This document shows positions 22,151-34,591 of a stretch of 64,000 nt of DNA, one piece after another. The position numbers and the translations under genes are program-made. Below the pieces are notes generated by a model. That model made no database searches. It saw only the letters and a program-made list of their open reading frames with translations, and was not told the DNA's origin. Positions within the stretch are counted from its first letter, which is position 1. Each line of letters begins with the position of its first letter. The DNA is taken from positions 434,001 through 498,000 of the forward strand of contig NC_064656.1 of assembly GCF_001723175.1 (NCBI RefSeq), in the 5' to 3' direction. This DNA comes from Penicillium oxalicum. Its lineage: Eukaryota > Ascomycota > Eurotiomycetes > Eurotiales > Aspergillaceae.

Positions 22151-23649
22151 GGTGTGACGCCGTCAAAAGGGTGTACAATCGAGGTGGGGGCCGTCTCCCG
22201 GTATTTACGACAAACCAGGGCGTGTGTGGATGGGAGTGAGATTTGGGGGGACGAGGTGGACGATAAAAGGATGCGATCGGCGAGATGGATGGGGTCCGAG
22301 GCGTCGTGGCGGCGAGAAAAGAGTGAGAGGCAGAATGATCAAGCAACCTCGGAGAAATTCGAGGACGAGTTTCGTTGTTTCCTGTCGACAAAGAAGACTT
22401 GCAGACCGAGGTCGTGGATCACGAAACTGTTGACAGCGCGATCCACCCACGAAAGGAGGGAAACAAAGACACAGGCCGGGGGGAGATCGTCGGCTACTAA
22501 TAATAATAAATGGGGCCAGCGAGAGCCTCTTTCGGGTCTCAAGTGCACTGCGCAGAAAGCGAGGAGGAAGCATGCATCTGAGTTCAGGCCCCAATTCACG
22601 CGCATCCACATCGAAAAGGGAAGGGAAGCCAAAATGGGGACATCAATCATTGACCAGTGAGGAATTCAAGGCAAAATGGGTGTGGGTGGACCATCCATGA
22701 TGACTTCAACCCGGACCGGGACGAGAGAGAAAGAAAGTCCAGAATTCAAAAGGTTAAAAAAAATAGAAAAGGAAACAAAAAGAAAAAAGACAAAAAAAAG
22801 AAAGTGTAAGATGCCTGTCGGAATTCAACGTGGTCCGCAAAGAATGGATAATTAAACGCCATCATCGCGTTTCCGGGAGGATGGAAGAGAGAGACAGAGA
22901 GCGACTGAGACGGCGTGGTTGTTGCCGGAAAAACAAAAGGTAACTTGACCCGATGCAGTAATCCTTGTTTTTTTTTTCCATGACATTTTTTTTCTTCTGT
23001 AGGTTCCTCGCTTTCTGTGTTTTTATTCACAAATAGAGAAATCCAACAAGAAAAAAAATACCGCTTCAAGGCGTCATGTTCAAGGCCGTCAGGACGTCGA
23101 GTGGGGTCATGAGCAAAAGCAAACCACGCGAGGGATCAGAGACATCATGACGATGACCCGGAGGAAGATCCCCCCTCTCCTCCAGCGCCGCTTGGCAGGG
23201 TCCGTTCCTCAGGGCATTTTCAGGCACTTGTCAGGAACTGCAGGCGACAATTACAGGAACCGTCGAAGCGAGGAACGATATACGCATCTGGTATGTTAGA
23301 CCGGCAGACCTCTGGTTATGTCCACCAATCTGGATCTGGATCTCGAGAAAGAGGGACAGGCAAAGACTGACAACGGGAACCGAGACGTACTCTGACCTCC
23401 AGTGGAAGCTACGTACTCACTGTGGGACCCACGGCCATTTCGTATGGAATGCAAAGTCATGAGCAAATCTACCTGGGCGTTCGAGGAATGCACGTAATCT
23501 CGGCGGGAGGGGGCCTTTCCGATCGATGATGCAGTCCTGGAGACTTGGCCCGGATCGTCTCGGCCGGACGATGCGATGTGGATCCATTGTCGGTCGCGCA
23601 CCTGAGGTTCACCGTCTACAGCTCAGCTCTGGACAGGGCGAAAGTGTCT

Positions 23650-23672
23650 ACTACTAGTGACTCACTAGTAGT
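23650..23672. promoter_or_regulatory. 11-bp-arm palindrome centred on TGACTCA (bZIP-type site)
   Basis: Bases 23650-23660 and 23662-23672 are perfect inverted repeats around a single C at 23661; the centre reads TGACTCA. That heptamer is the consensus for Gcn4/CpcA and AP-1-type bZIP proteins. The arms extend it by ACTAG on each side. It stands in a gene-poor region, 1.5 kb upstream of the disordered-protein gene frame. Confidence 0.5.
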
Positions 23673-24193
23673 GAGTGTCTAGTGTCGACCAGACACTGGA
23701 CAGGCAATGTTCTGGCAACGATGGACAATTTCGATCCTAGGCCTGTCCGGTTTCTTCATGGAGCAGGGCAGGGCGTGGTCACGGCTTATTGCACTAGATC
23801 TACCGCAGCTTGGTCCATATTTCTAGCCTTGACCTCCCCCTCTACTCTGCAACGAGATAACCTTGTGTATACATGGGCACCTGTGCCCATGCGAAGCGAA
23901 AAAAGTGAAAAAAAAAAAAGTTTAACCTGACCAAGACGAAGCACCGAGAGAGTAGAAGATGATGTGGACAGATGTGTGAATATGGATCCCCACTGGTAAC
24001 TCTAGTGACTGACGGTAGACTCGAGCTGGCCCCAGTTCCCCCCACCGACAGCGTTGAGCCTCAGTAAGCGATCGGCGTCGCCGTCCACAGTCCAGCCCAA
24101 GTTGGGATCCCGATGCGACGAAAGGGAGTCAAGTACCTTCACTGGGTCGACCACCGAGTAGTCAGTACAGTCAGACCGCATCCATCAGCCATT

Positions 24194-24224
24194 CTCTCTC
24201 TCTCTCTCGCTCTCTCTCTCTCTT
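24194..24224. repeat. (TC)n microsatellite
   Basis: About fifteen TC units interrupted once by a G in the gene-poor region. Confidence 0.9.
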
Positions 24225-24485
24225 GTGTCTTGGCATACCCCATAGTCCTATAGAACCAGATATTATAGAAGCCGTATCCTTTGCAGCCGAACTACTCTCC
24301 CAGTTCCAGTACCCCTGCATCGAATCATGTGCTGACCACTTCAAATCAAACCTCCCACGCAGGAACAATACCAAGAACCGAGGGATCCTCAGAAAAAGCG
24401 AAGGAAATCAGAACAAACGGAGGCAATAATATCAACCTAGAGTATAATAACATGAATAATTGACTCTCTGACTCTCCCCCGAGAA

Positions 24486-24510
24486 CCCCCCCCCCCCCCC
24501 CCCCCCCCCC
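24486..24510. repeat. Homopolymer C(25)
   Basis: Twenty-five consecutive C, the same length as the G run inside the copper transporter intron. Confidence 0.95.
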
Positions 24511-25304
24511 TTCTCTCCCCCTGCCATCAGCACGAATAGACCGAGCACTTCCCAAAGCACAGACGGTTTACTACTGGGAGCCCAAAAAGCCCTTCCAGCT
24601 GCAAGGGATAAGGGAAAACAAAAAAAGAAAAAAAAGGGAGGTCCAAGTCAAAAGCGGTCATCGGGAGGTTTGGTTGGTCCCAATATGGAGTGGGGGAGGG
24701 ACTCGTACACTGCCCAGGCGATATGATTGATCGGGCGGGCAGACGCACTTGTGCATTTTGGAAGGTCAAGACGGTTTTGAATGAACAATCCGGGCTCCAA
24801 GCGCGGGTCAAAGGGTAGATGAGGAGAGTTGGGATTCAGATCTTCATATTGATCGGGTTATCGGTTCCATGAGAAAAATAGTAGTCAGTTTGAAAGCCAG
24901 TTTAGTAAGGTGTAGTTTTTTTTTTTTTTTTTGATAAGGATCGTGAATCGTGAATCTACACCGCTGGGGGAGAGACGGCGAGAGGTACAAGTTTTAAGTA
25001 AGTGGAAAAATGTCACTACTGTACTTGGATCTTTATGATGGCAGAGGGTTAACCCGTGTCGTCTGCCTTTTTCGCCCAAGGTACATTGAATGACTCCCGT
25101 TGATGTTGTCCCTGTATGATCACGACGGGGCCACAGGTGATCCCATCTGATTGGAAGCGTCGTTTACTTCCGTGTGTGCCTACATACTACTTTCTACTAT
25201 CCCAGTCATGCCGTTGCGAGAACAACGAAGAATTGATTCTCAACTTGACCGCGACTCTGCACCTCATCTATCCTTCGCACACATTCGACGCAAAGAGGGA
25301 AATC

Positions 25305-25306
<2 letters not shown>

Positions 25307-25335
<29 letters not shown>
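25307..25335. repeat. Homopolymer A(29) leading into a GA repeat
   Basis: Twenty-nine A followed by GAGAGAGAGAG. A retroposed poly(A) tail was considered, but no recognisable element body precedes it. Confidence 0.85.
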
Positions 25336-25338
<3 letters not shown>

Positions 25339-27875
25339 AGAGAGAGAACCCAAATTGGCAATCAATCAGAACAAACAGAGTCCACAGACACGGGACCATT
25401 CTCCCATCCCTACTGCGTCGGGTCTACAAAAGACAGGCAGGATGTTCATGGACTGGACAACTCAACGAGTCCTCCCACCTGGACAGTCGCATTCCCAATC
25501 TCAAGTCAATAGTGATCGCTCACGCAAGGATGTCCAATGACCTGCAGGTGAGCGGAGAGATCCACTCGGGTCCACTTGGGTCCAACGAACAAGTAGGCGA
25601 ATAGGCGAACAATAATCATATTTCCTGGATGATAATAATGATGATGATATGATGTCCTACTACTTAGGTATGCGTATGGACTATCTCGTAGATGGAAAGA
25701 TTGCCCGAAATCGAGAATCCACAAGACAAGGCATTCCTCTCAGAGCGGTGGTAACGAACTATAGGAAGAACCTTGATAGAAGCTTTTGTCGGAATCTATT
25801 CACTATACCTGTCACCCCTGTATACATAGGTGGAGGTACCAGAGTGCCCGGACTCGGTCAAGTACTCCATTCTTGTGCCCCCACTACCCACTCACCGAAA
25901 TCAGACCATGTCCTTTTTCTACCTACTGGAATCAAGCCACTACATACTTTGTCAACCTCCCAAAAAAAAACCACTTTCCACGTCCTAAACTACAAAGAAT
26001 CATCAATCCGAGTATATATGGAAGGATAGTACCAACTTGAAACCCCAGTCTGGAGCCCTCAAAATCTTCCCCCCACCCACAATATATCAGACTAGACCCT
26101 AAAATTAGTAGGTAAAACCACCACCGCAGCTCAAATAGATGATCCATCCAGATTTCTCATTCAGCTCAACCCTCAGCGCCCCCAAAATCCACCCTCTAAT
26201 TGTATACACCAACGACGGCTACCTACTCAGTCTATTTAGTCAATGGAAGGAGCCCGGCCTTTCCTCCTCTATCCGTATCTCCTCCTCTCACGAGCGCATC
26301 CCGTCCACAATTATCCGACAAGCTGAACCGGAATCCGAAACGTTACTACCCACCTACCTACGTCCTGTCTGATCCGATGGAGAGGAGGGGCTACGTGATG
26401 GAAGCGCGGTCAATGCTGAGACGGGATTGAAGATGGTCGGGGACCTGATCTGACGCGTGCTTCTGTTTTCGAATTCGAATGGGATGAGCTTGCCCTTTGA
26501 TTTAATTCTTTATTTTACAAGAAATTGATATTATTGAAAAGATAGATAATCCTGAAAACTAAACAGGTGAAGACAGAGAGAGAGAGAGAAAGAAGAAGGA
26601 TAGATCCAGCAGAGCCACATTTCCACAAGCCACATTCCTTGAAAGATTTGGGGTAAATTGCAAAGAATTACAGCGAGATAGGTTTGTAGGAGGGAAGGAA
26701 AGTGTGACCACCGGCTGGTCGAAGAATGTGGAGTCAATTGTATCGAATGAGGAGATGAGAAGAAAAAAATGAAAAGAATTCAGAAAAGACCAGAGAGTAG
26801 TGAGAGAGAAAAAGGAAAAAAAAAGGGGAGGCAAAGAAAACGAGATCGTGGTGATTCTATCCGAGGAATGCGAGTCAGATCACAAGGCTGTCTCCGGGGC
26901 CCCCCCGCTGATGACAAGATGGAGGACTAGATCCCCAGGATAGCGATTGTATATACACGGTGGAAGCCATGTCGCGAGGAGAAGTTTAATTTGATGATGA
27001 TGAGAATGAGGAGCTGAAACTCATCTTCTACCTGAAAGACAAGCGAAGGCGAGTGTTGTCAGAAAATACCCCGGGAGGTCTAGTCTGCCTGGGCGTCTGG
27101 GCCGGTCTTTCGCTTCTAGCGGGGCTGCGGTTGAGGGGAAAACAGACGAGAGGAGAGAAAAGACTCGAGTGACGGGTGGCGCGGTACATGGGAGACTACT
27201 CCTCGCTACGCTACCCCCGGATACAGTCTACTTCTATCGATGGAGGGTGTCTGATACGTACATAATGAATAGAAGCTGCTACATGTACACAACTACCTAT
27301 GAACTATGAACGTACTTTTGAAAAGAGTCAGAAATTCAAAAGTAAAACGTCAAGTTCTCCAACTCAATACACTGACTTACATCAAACATAACCATAATAT
27401 GTACATACTACCCGCGCGACGGTTGGTTTTTCCCTCCATTAAAGTTTTTTTTTATTTTTTTAAAAAAGAGAGAGAGGGAGAGAGAGAAAAAGCAAGAGTC
27501 AAATCAAAATAACTCTATCTAGACGAAAGAGTCCCCACGGTTCGTGGACGTATCGTTTCCTGGGTACAAAACCAAGGCACACACTAATCCAAAGCAAGTA
27601 AGTCTGCATCTCCATCTCCATCTCCCGTCCGATCCAGACCTCCAGGTCACTCGTCAGAATAATAAGGTTATCCTATCCATCACATTTGCACCTTTACACA
27701 TCGGCTCCGCGGTTGATCGGTTCCAGTCACGGCCAGAAGCTCGGTTCACGGAATGACTGTAGAATATCCATACTTGATACTTAGTTCGGTAGTACACGGA
27801 CAAAATCTAATAAACGGAAATTCGTGAAAATGAAAAAAAGAAAAGAAAAGAAAAGAAAGAAACAGGTTGAATGGC

Positions 27876-30186
27876 CTAACTTAATTTCGCTGCCCTCTCC
27901 ATCATCTCCCGAGTCAATTCCTCTCCCGGCCGACGCTCGTCCCTCAATCGCCCCAGCCGTCGGAGTTTCGAGATCATCTCCTCGTCTCCAAAATGGCTAT
28001 TATGGGCAAATTCCGGCTCCCGCGCAAACGCAATCCGGGCCGCATCTACCAGGATCCGTGCCGTCATGCCAAACACGCGATAGTGTGGAACCTGCCCACT
28101 TTCCTCCTGTCGGGTCAAAGTGTCCACGGCGGTGTTCTGGTCCTTGTTGCTTCGGCTGCGTGGTCGGATGGCGCGATGGGCGCTGTGAACAAAGAATTGG
28201 TGCACTAGACGGAGAGGGGTGTGTTCCCCCATTTTCTTTTAGCATGACCGGGTCATTTGTTGGAGGATAAAAGCAGAGAGTGAGGAAATCAGAAAAACCC
28301 CCCATATTGAGGAATAGAATCAAAGGGGTAGCCAGGCAAATTGAGAGAACAGGGGGTTCAAAGACAATGATGTCTGTCCTTGAGAAAGGAAACGACACCA
28401 GATGAATCCCTCCATCCCGAGGAAAGGGATGTTTTGTCTCTCTGGTCTCTCGCAGGGCAGTGCAGTTTTTCTTTCAGCCTCCAAGCCTCGAGCCACATCT
28501 GCGACCCGCACCGAGAGCAGACATAAAACACGAGATCAAGAAAGAATGGACAACCAAACCACAAAAGAAAGAACCACCCGGGTATGACCACACACCGCAT
28601 GCAAGTTCATCGGCGCGCCCTGTCTTTGCCACGCGTTGGGTGACGAGCCATGTGCAACTGCGGCCAGTTGATCAGGCCACCTTCCCCCCCAGGCCACAAC
28701 GTCTTTTAGACCCGATGGTAATGGAATCTGGCAAAGGGCAGTGCCAACCACTGGACCTGCAGGAAGCAGGGGTGCAGATGGAAAAAAAAAACAACCGAGC
28801 CGCCAAGGAGAGGGTGGGACAAAGACAATCTCAGCGAGAAATTAAACCGAGAGGCAACGGAATGTGACCCGGACAGGCAAAAGGGAAAATGAGACATGTG
28901 CCGAGTGACAAGCTCCGCTCTTCACGCTGGCCCTTTTCGGATCTCCCCGAAAAAGACAAAAAAAAACTTGAATCTCGACAAGAGGAGAACAGCCAAGGAT
29001 ACACTTACTTCGCCAATTACTATTATGCCACAGACTCCACGAGCCCTTGTACCAATCTCCTTCTCCTCGCCCTCGGAGTTTTGCAATCGTAAGAAATCAT
29101 CAATCGCGCAGTAAACACCGCCGCAACTTCCCGGGCATCCAGTCGAGGAATCAGCTCCGTCTCTGGATCAGCATTGATTCCCGTTGCCGGGTCAAACGAA
29201 TGCAGAAGCGCCACGCAGGGTCGCACCACCAGCTCTGTTTTGGCCAGGTTGGCCGGGAGTTCGCAGAGATGTTCCACGGAAAAGGGTGCCGGGAGAGGCT
29301 GATGGATGCCGGCGAGACCAATCTCTTCGCAGGCCTCGCGGCGAGCGGTTTCAAAGGCGGTTTCTGAGAGAGTATCTGCTTTGCCTGATGGGATGGGAAC
29401 CAGCAAGAAAAGTATCAAGGTCAGATCAGCGGAGAACCGAGATGGGAGCATGCGTGAGGTGGAAACCAGTTTGAAGTGTAGATTGTCATCTTGACAAAAA
29501 GGAAAAAATGAAAAAAAAAACGAAAAATGAATATGCAAGAACAACCATCATCACCCGTATCGTGCTTATTTTGTTGTCTTTTCCGTCGAGCGTCGTGGGA
29601 TGATTTGCTCTCTCAAAGCCGGGGCTGCGTTTGCGTGGTCGTTTGCCCGGATATTCTTCACTTGACTCCAGACCAGATTGCCACCTGATCTCGGAGACTC
29701 GTATAGATCTATAGACCTACACGTCTTTCTCACTCCATCTCTCATCCTTCTCTTATTCTTCCGGGCCAACGGATCCACGATTCAAGATGCAACAAAACAA
29801 AAATATAAGGAAAAAAAAAAAGAAATACGTACCTCCAGGTACAGCTTCCCCTGCATCTGGACATCCAGGAAAAAAGAGAAGAAAATCAAATATGTTAGTT
29901 CAACTAGCCAAACACCATGAATCCAAAGCATAACAGGTCTCCTTTTCTTAAAAAAAACCAAAAGGCTGCGCTGTACTGCGCTGCACTGCGCTGGACAAGG
30001 CACGCATACATGAACTTAATGTCTTGGCCCGAATGGTAATCACCACCGTAGGTCACCGTGGAGATCAGCATACAGCAGTATCAGGACCGCCGCCCGCCGA
30101 GACAGCGGCATTTCGCCGTACGCTGTCGGTGGGGCGTGTACCTGCGCAGACGATCGACAGCTTCCTATTGCGGGAAAAAAAAGCAT
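27876..30186 (-). pseudogene. PCD1: Peroxisomal coenzyme A diphosphatase (Nudix), frameshifted copy
   Basis: Family sequence for the Nudix CoA diphosphatase, which cleaves CoA and oxidised CoA in peroxisomes, is spread over complement(27876..28204, 29009..29384, 29833..29856, 30010..30164 or 30186). Order: PLSRRAAVLILLYAD and VVITIRAKTLSS, a 24-base micro-exon giving YAGEAVPGG, then the Nudix box G-KADTLSETAFETARREACEEIG. After these come EVAAVFTA, GDWYKGSWSLWHNSNWR, MHQFFV, and the C-terminal YRVFGMTARILVDAARIAF with HFGDEEMISKLRRLGRL. The catalytic Nudix residues are all present. The frame breaks by one base near 30046, near 29105 and near 29059, and perhaps near 30132, each beside a G/C run. 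Two introns are very long (448 and 804 bases). It is either a recently dead gene or an intact gene with assembly errors; I favour neither. Confidence 0.8.
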
Positions 30187-31904
30187 CAGCTCAGGGGGCT
30201 CTTGTGCCGAGGATGCAGTCGTGTCGGGTTAAGATTGAGGTTTTTGGGGGGGGTTTCTTTTTTGGATTGAGTCTCCTCCTAGATATTGTCCCGCGGTTGG
30301 TGGTTCATCTCAGAATCATGCGAGGAGAAGCCTCCCATCACGACTGATATTTCCTGATTCTCCTGACTCGGGAGAAACTTGGGGATGGTCATCCACGTCT
30401 TCTGGAATAGAGGAAGGTGACCATGAAGTGCCAGTATGAATGTAAAACAGCATTGAGACAGCCGTCCATGAGTCCTCACGAGACAGACATGAAAATTCAA
30501 ATCTTGCTGAAGATTTCCAAGACAACCCCCCTCCTTTCCAGACCGTTCATAACAGTGACCTCCCGAGATAGTTTCTCGACCTCCAGGGACAATGTATCCA
30601 CGCGGCTGCACACGCAGTTGCAAGGGTCCAGACTGTCTCGCAGAGCGGATATCCACGGAAACATTTGAATGCAGACTCAATATCTTATGCTGCACTCATC
30701 GTGCAAGCTTTGAATCCCTTCGGACTTCCACAAGGCAAGCTGAAAGACCCGCTCGTACAACGACGGATGGGTGCTTCGGTATCAAATCAGATACGTACCT
30801 GCGAAACAGCATTGAGAGGAGCCATTGGAGCGGGTCGTGGCTGAACAAGTAAGCGACGCTGTGCAGAACAAGTGAGGCGCCGGTTGCAGTGAGTGGGATG
30901 GCTGGGCAACGAGAAATGTCCGTGGGGCGGAATGTTCTCTGCCAATTCGTCGAATGGTTTCAAGCAACCGAGCGTGTCGATGGCTCATTCCTTCAGGTCG
31001 AAAGGACAATGATCACCTATGCCAGGTCGGTTGCAAGCTTCCTCGGTGGGCAGTAAGTCCCTCAAAAGCCCTGACAAAGCTTCCGGTATCAAGTCGAGTG
31101 GATCGCAAGTCTGTCTTGGCCGTTCGCGGGGAAAAGTATTGGCTCGCCGCGGTCTCTCCTCATTTCGTCTGGGGGCGGCCAGTTTCCCCCACGGGAAACA
31201 GCCGAGGCTCGGTGGTTAAAAAGTGGATCCCGCCTGGAGGACCAACCTGGACCACAGTAGAGCAAAGTAAGAGCGCGAGAAAGATATCAGAATGCAGCCC
31301 CTCCCGTATAAAGGGCTCTGACTGAGCATGTACACGGGCTATTCGTGCTCAACTAATGCGTCGCAGATAAATGCGTGGCTAAAGCACCACAGAGTGAGCG
31401 CCGTGCTGCGGGTCACGTGTACCAGAGCCAGCCCTTGGGGCGATGCGTTCCGATGCCGAGCCGGCGAAGAGTGGAAGACTACTTACAAGACCTAGAGCTA
31501 GAGAGTGAAGAAAAAAAAATCGAAATTCAAGAGAAGGGGGACACATTGATTGGCAGGTACTAGCGATTGCAAGCCAGTTTGAACAGACATCATGCAAGAA
31601 TACAAGGTGGAAATGGCCAGAACAGATGAGATGGAAGCGGGCGGCCCTAATATAACAAATCTATCGACATCAATAGCGGAGTGAATAAGACATGTGAGAG
31701 AAGGAGAGGTAATCAAAAACAGGGTGGTCAGCAGCCTATGGCTCAGGGAATGAGGAGAGGAAAAAGAAAAGAGGGAGATAGCCAGGGACTAGAAAAAAAG
31801 AGAGGAAAAAGAAAATCTAGGGAAACATGACCAGATATCTCATCTAAACCCACAACGCGCCAGCACAAAGATCCTTCGTGCTGTATATCCCCGATTCGCC
31901 AAGC
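30187..31904. other. Intergenic, 1.7 kb, no gene seen
   Basis: It contains the upstream side of the PCD1 locus, where a further 5' exon might lie, and the 3' flank of LETM1. ORFs are short with no family motif. Purine-rich sequence lies at about 31690-31830. Confidence 0.4.
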
Positions 31905-33708
31905 TCACTGGTTCGCCTTTCTGTCTTCCCGGTAAACGGGTGGGTCTGCGACCTTGGCACCCTCGGAGAGAGCCTCCTTGGCCTCGGAAGATTGCTTGTC
32001 GATAGTCTCAGCAGCGGCCTCCATGCGGTTCTGCTCCTCCTTCTCGTCGATATCGTCAATATCCTTGGGGGGTGAAACGCCCTTGCCCTCATTCTCACTG
32101 TTCTGCTCGTTTTCCTCCTCGATCAGCTCTTCCTGCTCCTTGATCACCTCCAGGCGCTGCTTGTTGGTCGCGGCACCCTCGGCGTTGTGCACCTCGAGCT
32201 CAATCTCGTGGAAGAGCTCTTCGGGGATACTGGAGAGCACAGACTTGAGGGCATCAATCTGAGAGGCCATCTCGGACTCCTTGCCACCTTGGGTGTACAT
32301 ATACGCGTTGCTCAGAACCAGCAGGGTCGAAGGAACGCCCTGCTTGAGACGAAGGTCCAGCCACATGGTCAAATCTTCACGCAGGCGGGCCGGAGACACG
32401 CCGTGAGTACGAATACCACGGCTCGCGCACGCCATTTGCAATTCAGGGACAGACAGGCTGTTGACGCCCTCGTAGGAGATGGCCCGATCATCGCGCTTGA
32501 TCTGTCGCATGCGGTGGCGAATATTGTAGCGCAGCATGGCGTCAGTCCCGAAGGTGTTCAGGTTCATGTAGCGGCAGATGGCCACAAGTTGAGGGCGTGA
32601 CAAGTTATCCAGAGTCAGATCATCCTTGAAGATCTTGCAGACCTTGATCACATCTTCTGTAGATGGCGACTCGCCGGTGGTGCGGATCTTGCGGAAGAAG
32701 TCGGCAAATTCCTCGTTCTTGACTGTCGCGGCCGTCAAGGGAAGACCACTCTCCCGAAGTGTGTTGCGGAGGAAGGCAGACACCTCTGAGCGGGTCGAGC
32801 TCAATTTCAAAGCCTTGCTCTCCCGGCCCTTTTGGCCCTCGTAAGTGCTCGGAAGCATGTTGGGGAAGATTTTGAGAGCGATGGGCAGCAAAAGTTCGGC
32901 GAAAGGCACAATAACAAACATCGAGAAAGGAACCAGACGTCCAAGATCTTTGACCGTACGTTGGAGCTGTGGTCAACCGGAGATTAGCAATGGCACGAGA
33001 GTTCCATCTGGGAGAGGCCGGAAAATGATAGAATCCACTCGCACGGAAGGCGCTTACCTGACGGTGTTCGCGGCGGCTCAGCTCGTAGCCCGCTGCCATC
33101 TTCAGTGCCAATCGAGAGCTAATCTTCACCTCGGTGGCGAGCAACTTGGTACCATCCCAGTAATGTTGAATCTCCTTCTTGACCTTCTGACCAATGGTCA
33201 ACTTCTTGGGCTCCTTCTTCTCCTCTGAAACGTTCTTCGAGCTCTCCGCAGCAACGGCTTTGCTTGACACCTCGGACGAGGAAGCCTTGACGGCGTCTGG
33301 CTTGGGCTCGGCGGTGGGTTGCGCAACCGAGGACTGTTGTTGGGGGAGCGGCTTCTTCGCTTGCTCCGCATTGAATCCCGGTGGCGGATATGACTGGGAT
33401 GAGGACGATGATGTATTGTGCTCGGTAGCGTATCCACGGTGCGGCAAGAGAATTGCCAGAGCAGAGACTTGTGCTGGAATCCCTCTGCCATTGAACAACA
33501 GACCGTTCGCCGCAGCCAGGGAAGCCGGACCGAGCGCGCTGGCGCGAGAGCGAACTATTTCGGGAGAAAAAAAAATGATTGTACAGATTAGCCAATTTGG
33601 CCGAGTCATTTTCTCCAAAAGATCGCAAAACGCATACTTACCGGTCAAAGCTGGCCTTAAAGCACTGGTTTGGCGCACCAGTCGGGCTGATCGCATGGTG
33701 GCGGACAT
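31905..33708 (-). CDS. MDM38: LETM1/MDM38 mitochondrial inner-membrane protein
   Basis: Three exons, complement(31905..32966, 33058..33554, 33642..33708), encode 541 residues. LETM1/Mdm38 acts in mitochondrial K+/H+ exchange and ribosome attachment at the inner membrane. An Arg-rich presequence (MSATMRSARLVRQTSALRPA) starts the protein. A Ser/Pro/Gln linker follows. The LETM1 signature is TIGQKVKKEIQHYWDGTKLLATEVKISS, ending LKMAAGYELSRREHRQ. A single membrane span follows (PFSMFVIVPFAELLLPIAL), then the conserved KIFPNMLPSTYE. The matrix domain has RPQLVAICRYMNLNTFGTD and LSVPELQMACASRGIRTHG. The C-terminus is an acidic coiled coil (EEELIEEENEQNSENE). Junctions are in frame with standard signals. 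The next gene on its right is 0.9 kb away. Confidence 0.95.
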
Positions 33709-34591
33709 TTGCGGGAAATGTTGGGAAGGAGGAAAAGGAACAAGCCCGGAGAATCGAGCAGACGGCAATGACGGATGGCGCAGCAGCGGCAGCAACAAAT
33801 ATACTGGAACCCGAAAGCTGCAAGTGAAGGAAGCTCAGTACCTCGAATATCAAAGTGGACTGGACAATGCAATGATAAGAATCGTTGAGGATGACTTGAA
33901 AGATGTTTTGTGACGCCGGGAAACCATCACGTTCTTATCACGTGATGTCATCCGGCTTCGGGACTTGGGGGGTTCGGAGTTAATTGGATGGCCGATTCGC
34001 CCTGGAACTTGCGTGGTTTCTCTTCTTCCCCCGCCAGAAGTGGCCGGTCGACGGCGATCCCGCCAAGGCTGACGGAGCCGAACGGATATTCAGTGCCGGA
34101 GGTCTCGCTGCGCCGATCGGGCGAGACTGTCCAACCCACCGACGGTTGAGATGAGGACGCAAGTATGCGTTTCTTTTTCTGGTTTCTACCTCGTGTCCTG
34201 ATTTCATCTCTTTTTGATATACGGGGGGTTTTTTTTTCATAAAAAGTTCGTGGCAGCCTGGGCAAATACAACTATCACATTTAACACATCGGAGAGTATG
34301 AACATTGATATCGTGGAATCATGGGCTGTAGTAACAGAATGCAAAAAGTAGGCCGTGAACACGTTAAGTCAAACGAAAAGAACACACATCGAATCGAGTC
34401 AGACTTTCGCAGTGGACCGGACCAACCCGTCCAGCCAAGGGCTAAATAATTTAAAAAAAAAAGGAAGGCGATATAGGACAATGAAATGTTGAAACAAATC
34501 CTACTGGGCGAGAAGGGGCAGTTTCTCAAAATGAACATGTGTCTGTGGGCAAGGGGTATCTGGAGCGGAAACGATTAAAATGCTGCAGCGG
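33709..34591. other. Intergenic between LETM1 and GPC1
   Basis: About 0.9 kb with the promoter side of LETM1 and the 3' flank of GPC1. A GATGTCATC/CACGTGATGTCA-like stretch lies near 33935-33950. No gene is seen. Confidence 0.4.

Larger units (their letters stand above)
22151..27875. other. 5.7 kb gene-poor, simple-repeat-rich region
   Basis: No frame on either strand shows a recognisable protein. The region is full of low-complexity tracts: CT repeats at 24194-24224, C(25) at 24486, T(17) at 24916, A(29) at 25307, and GA repeats near 26575 and 27466. A near-perfect palindrome around TGACTCA lies at 23650-23672. TACCTA/TAGGTA words recur between 25640 and 26370. It includes the upstream region of the disordered-protein gene and the 3' flank of the PCD1 locus. 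It could be the long regulatory region of a controlled gene or host an unrecognised non-coding transcript; the sequence does not decide. Confidence 0.4.

Noticed and set aside
25307..25335. A(29) as the tail of a retroposed element
   Set aside because: No element body, target-site duplication or coding remnant precedes it, and it continues into a GA repeat.
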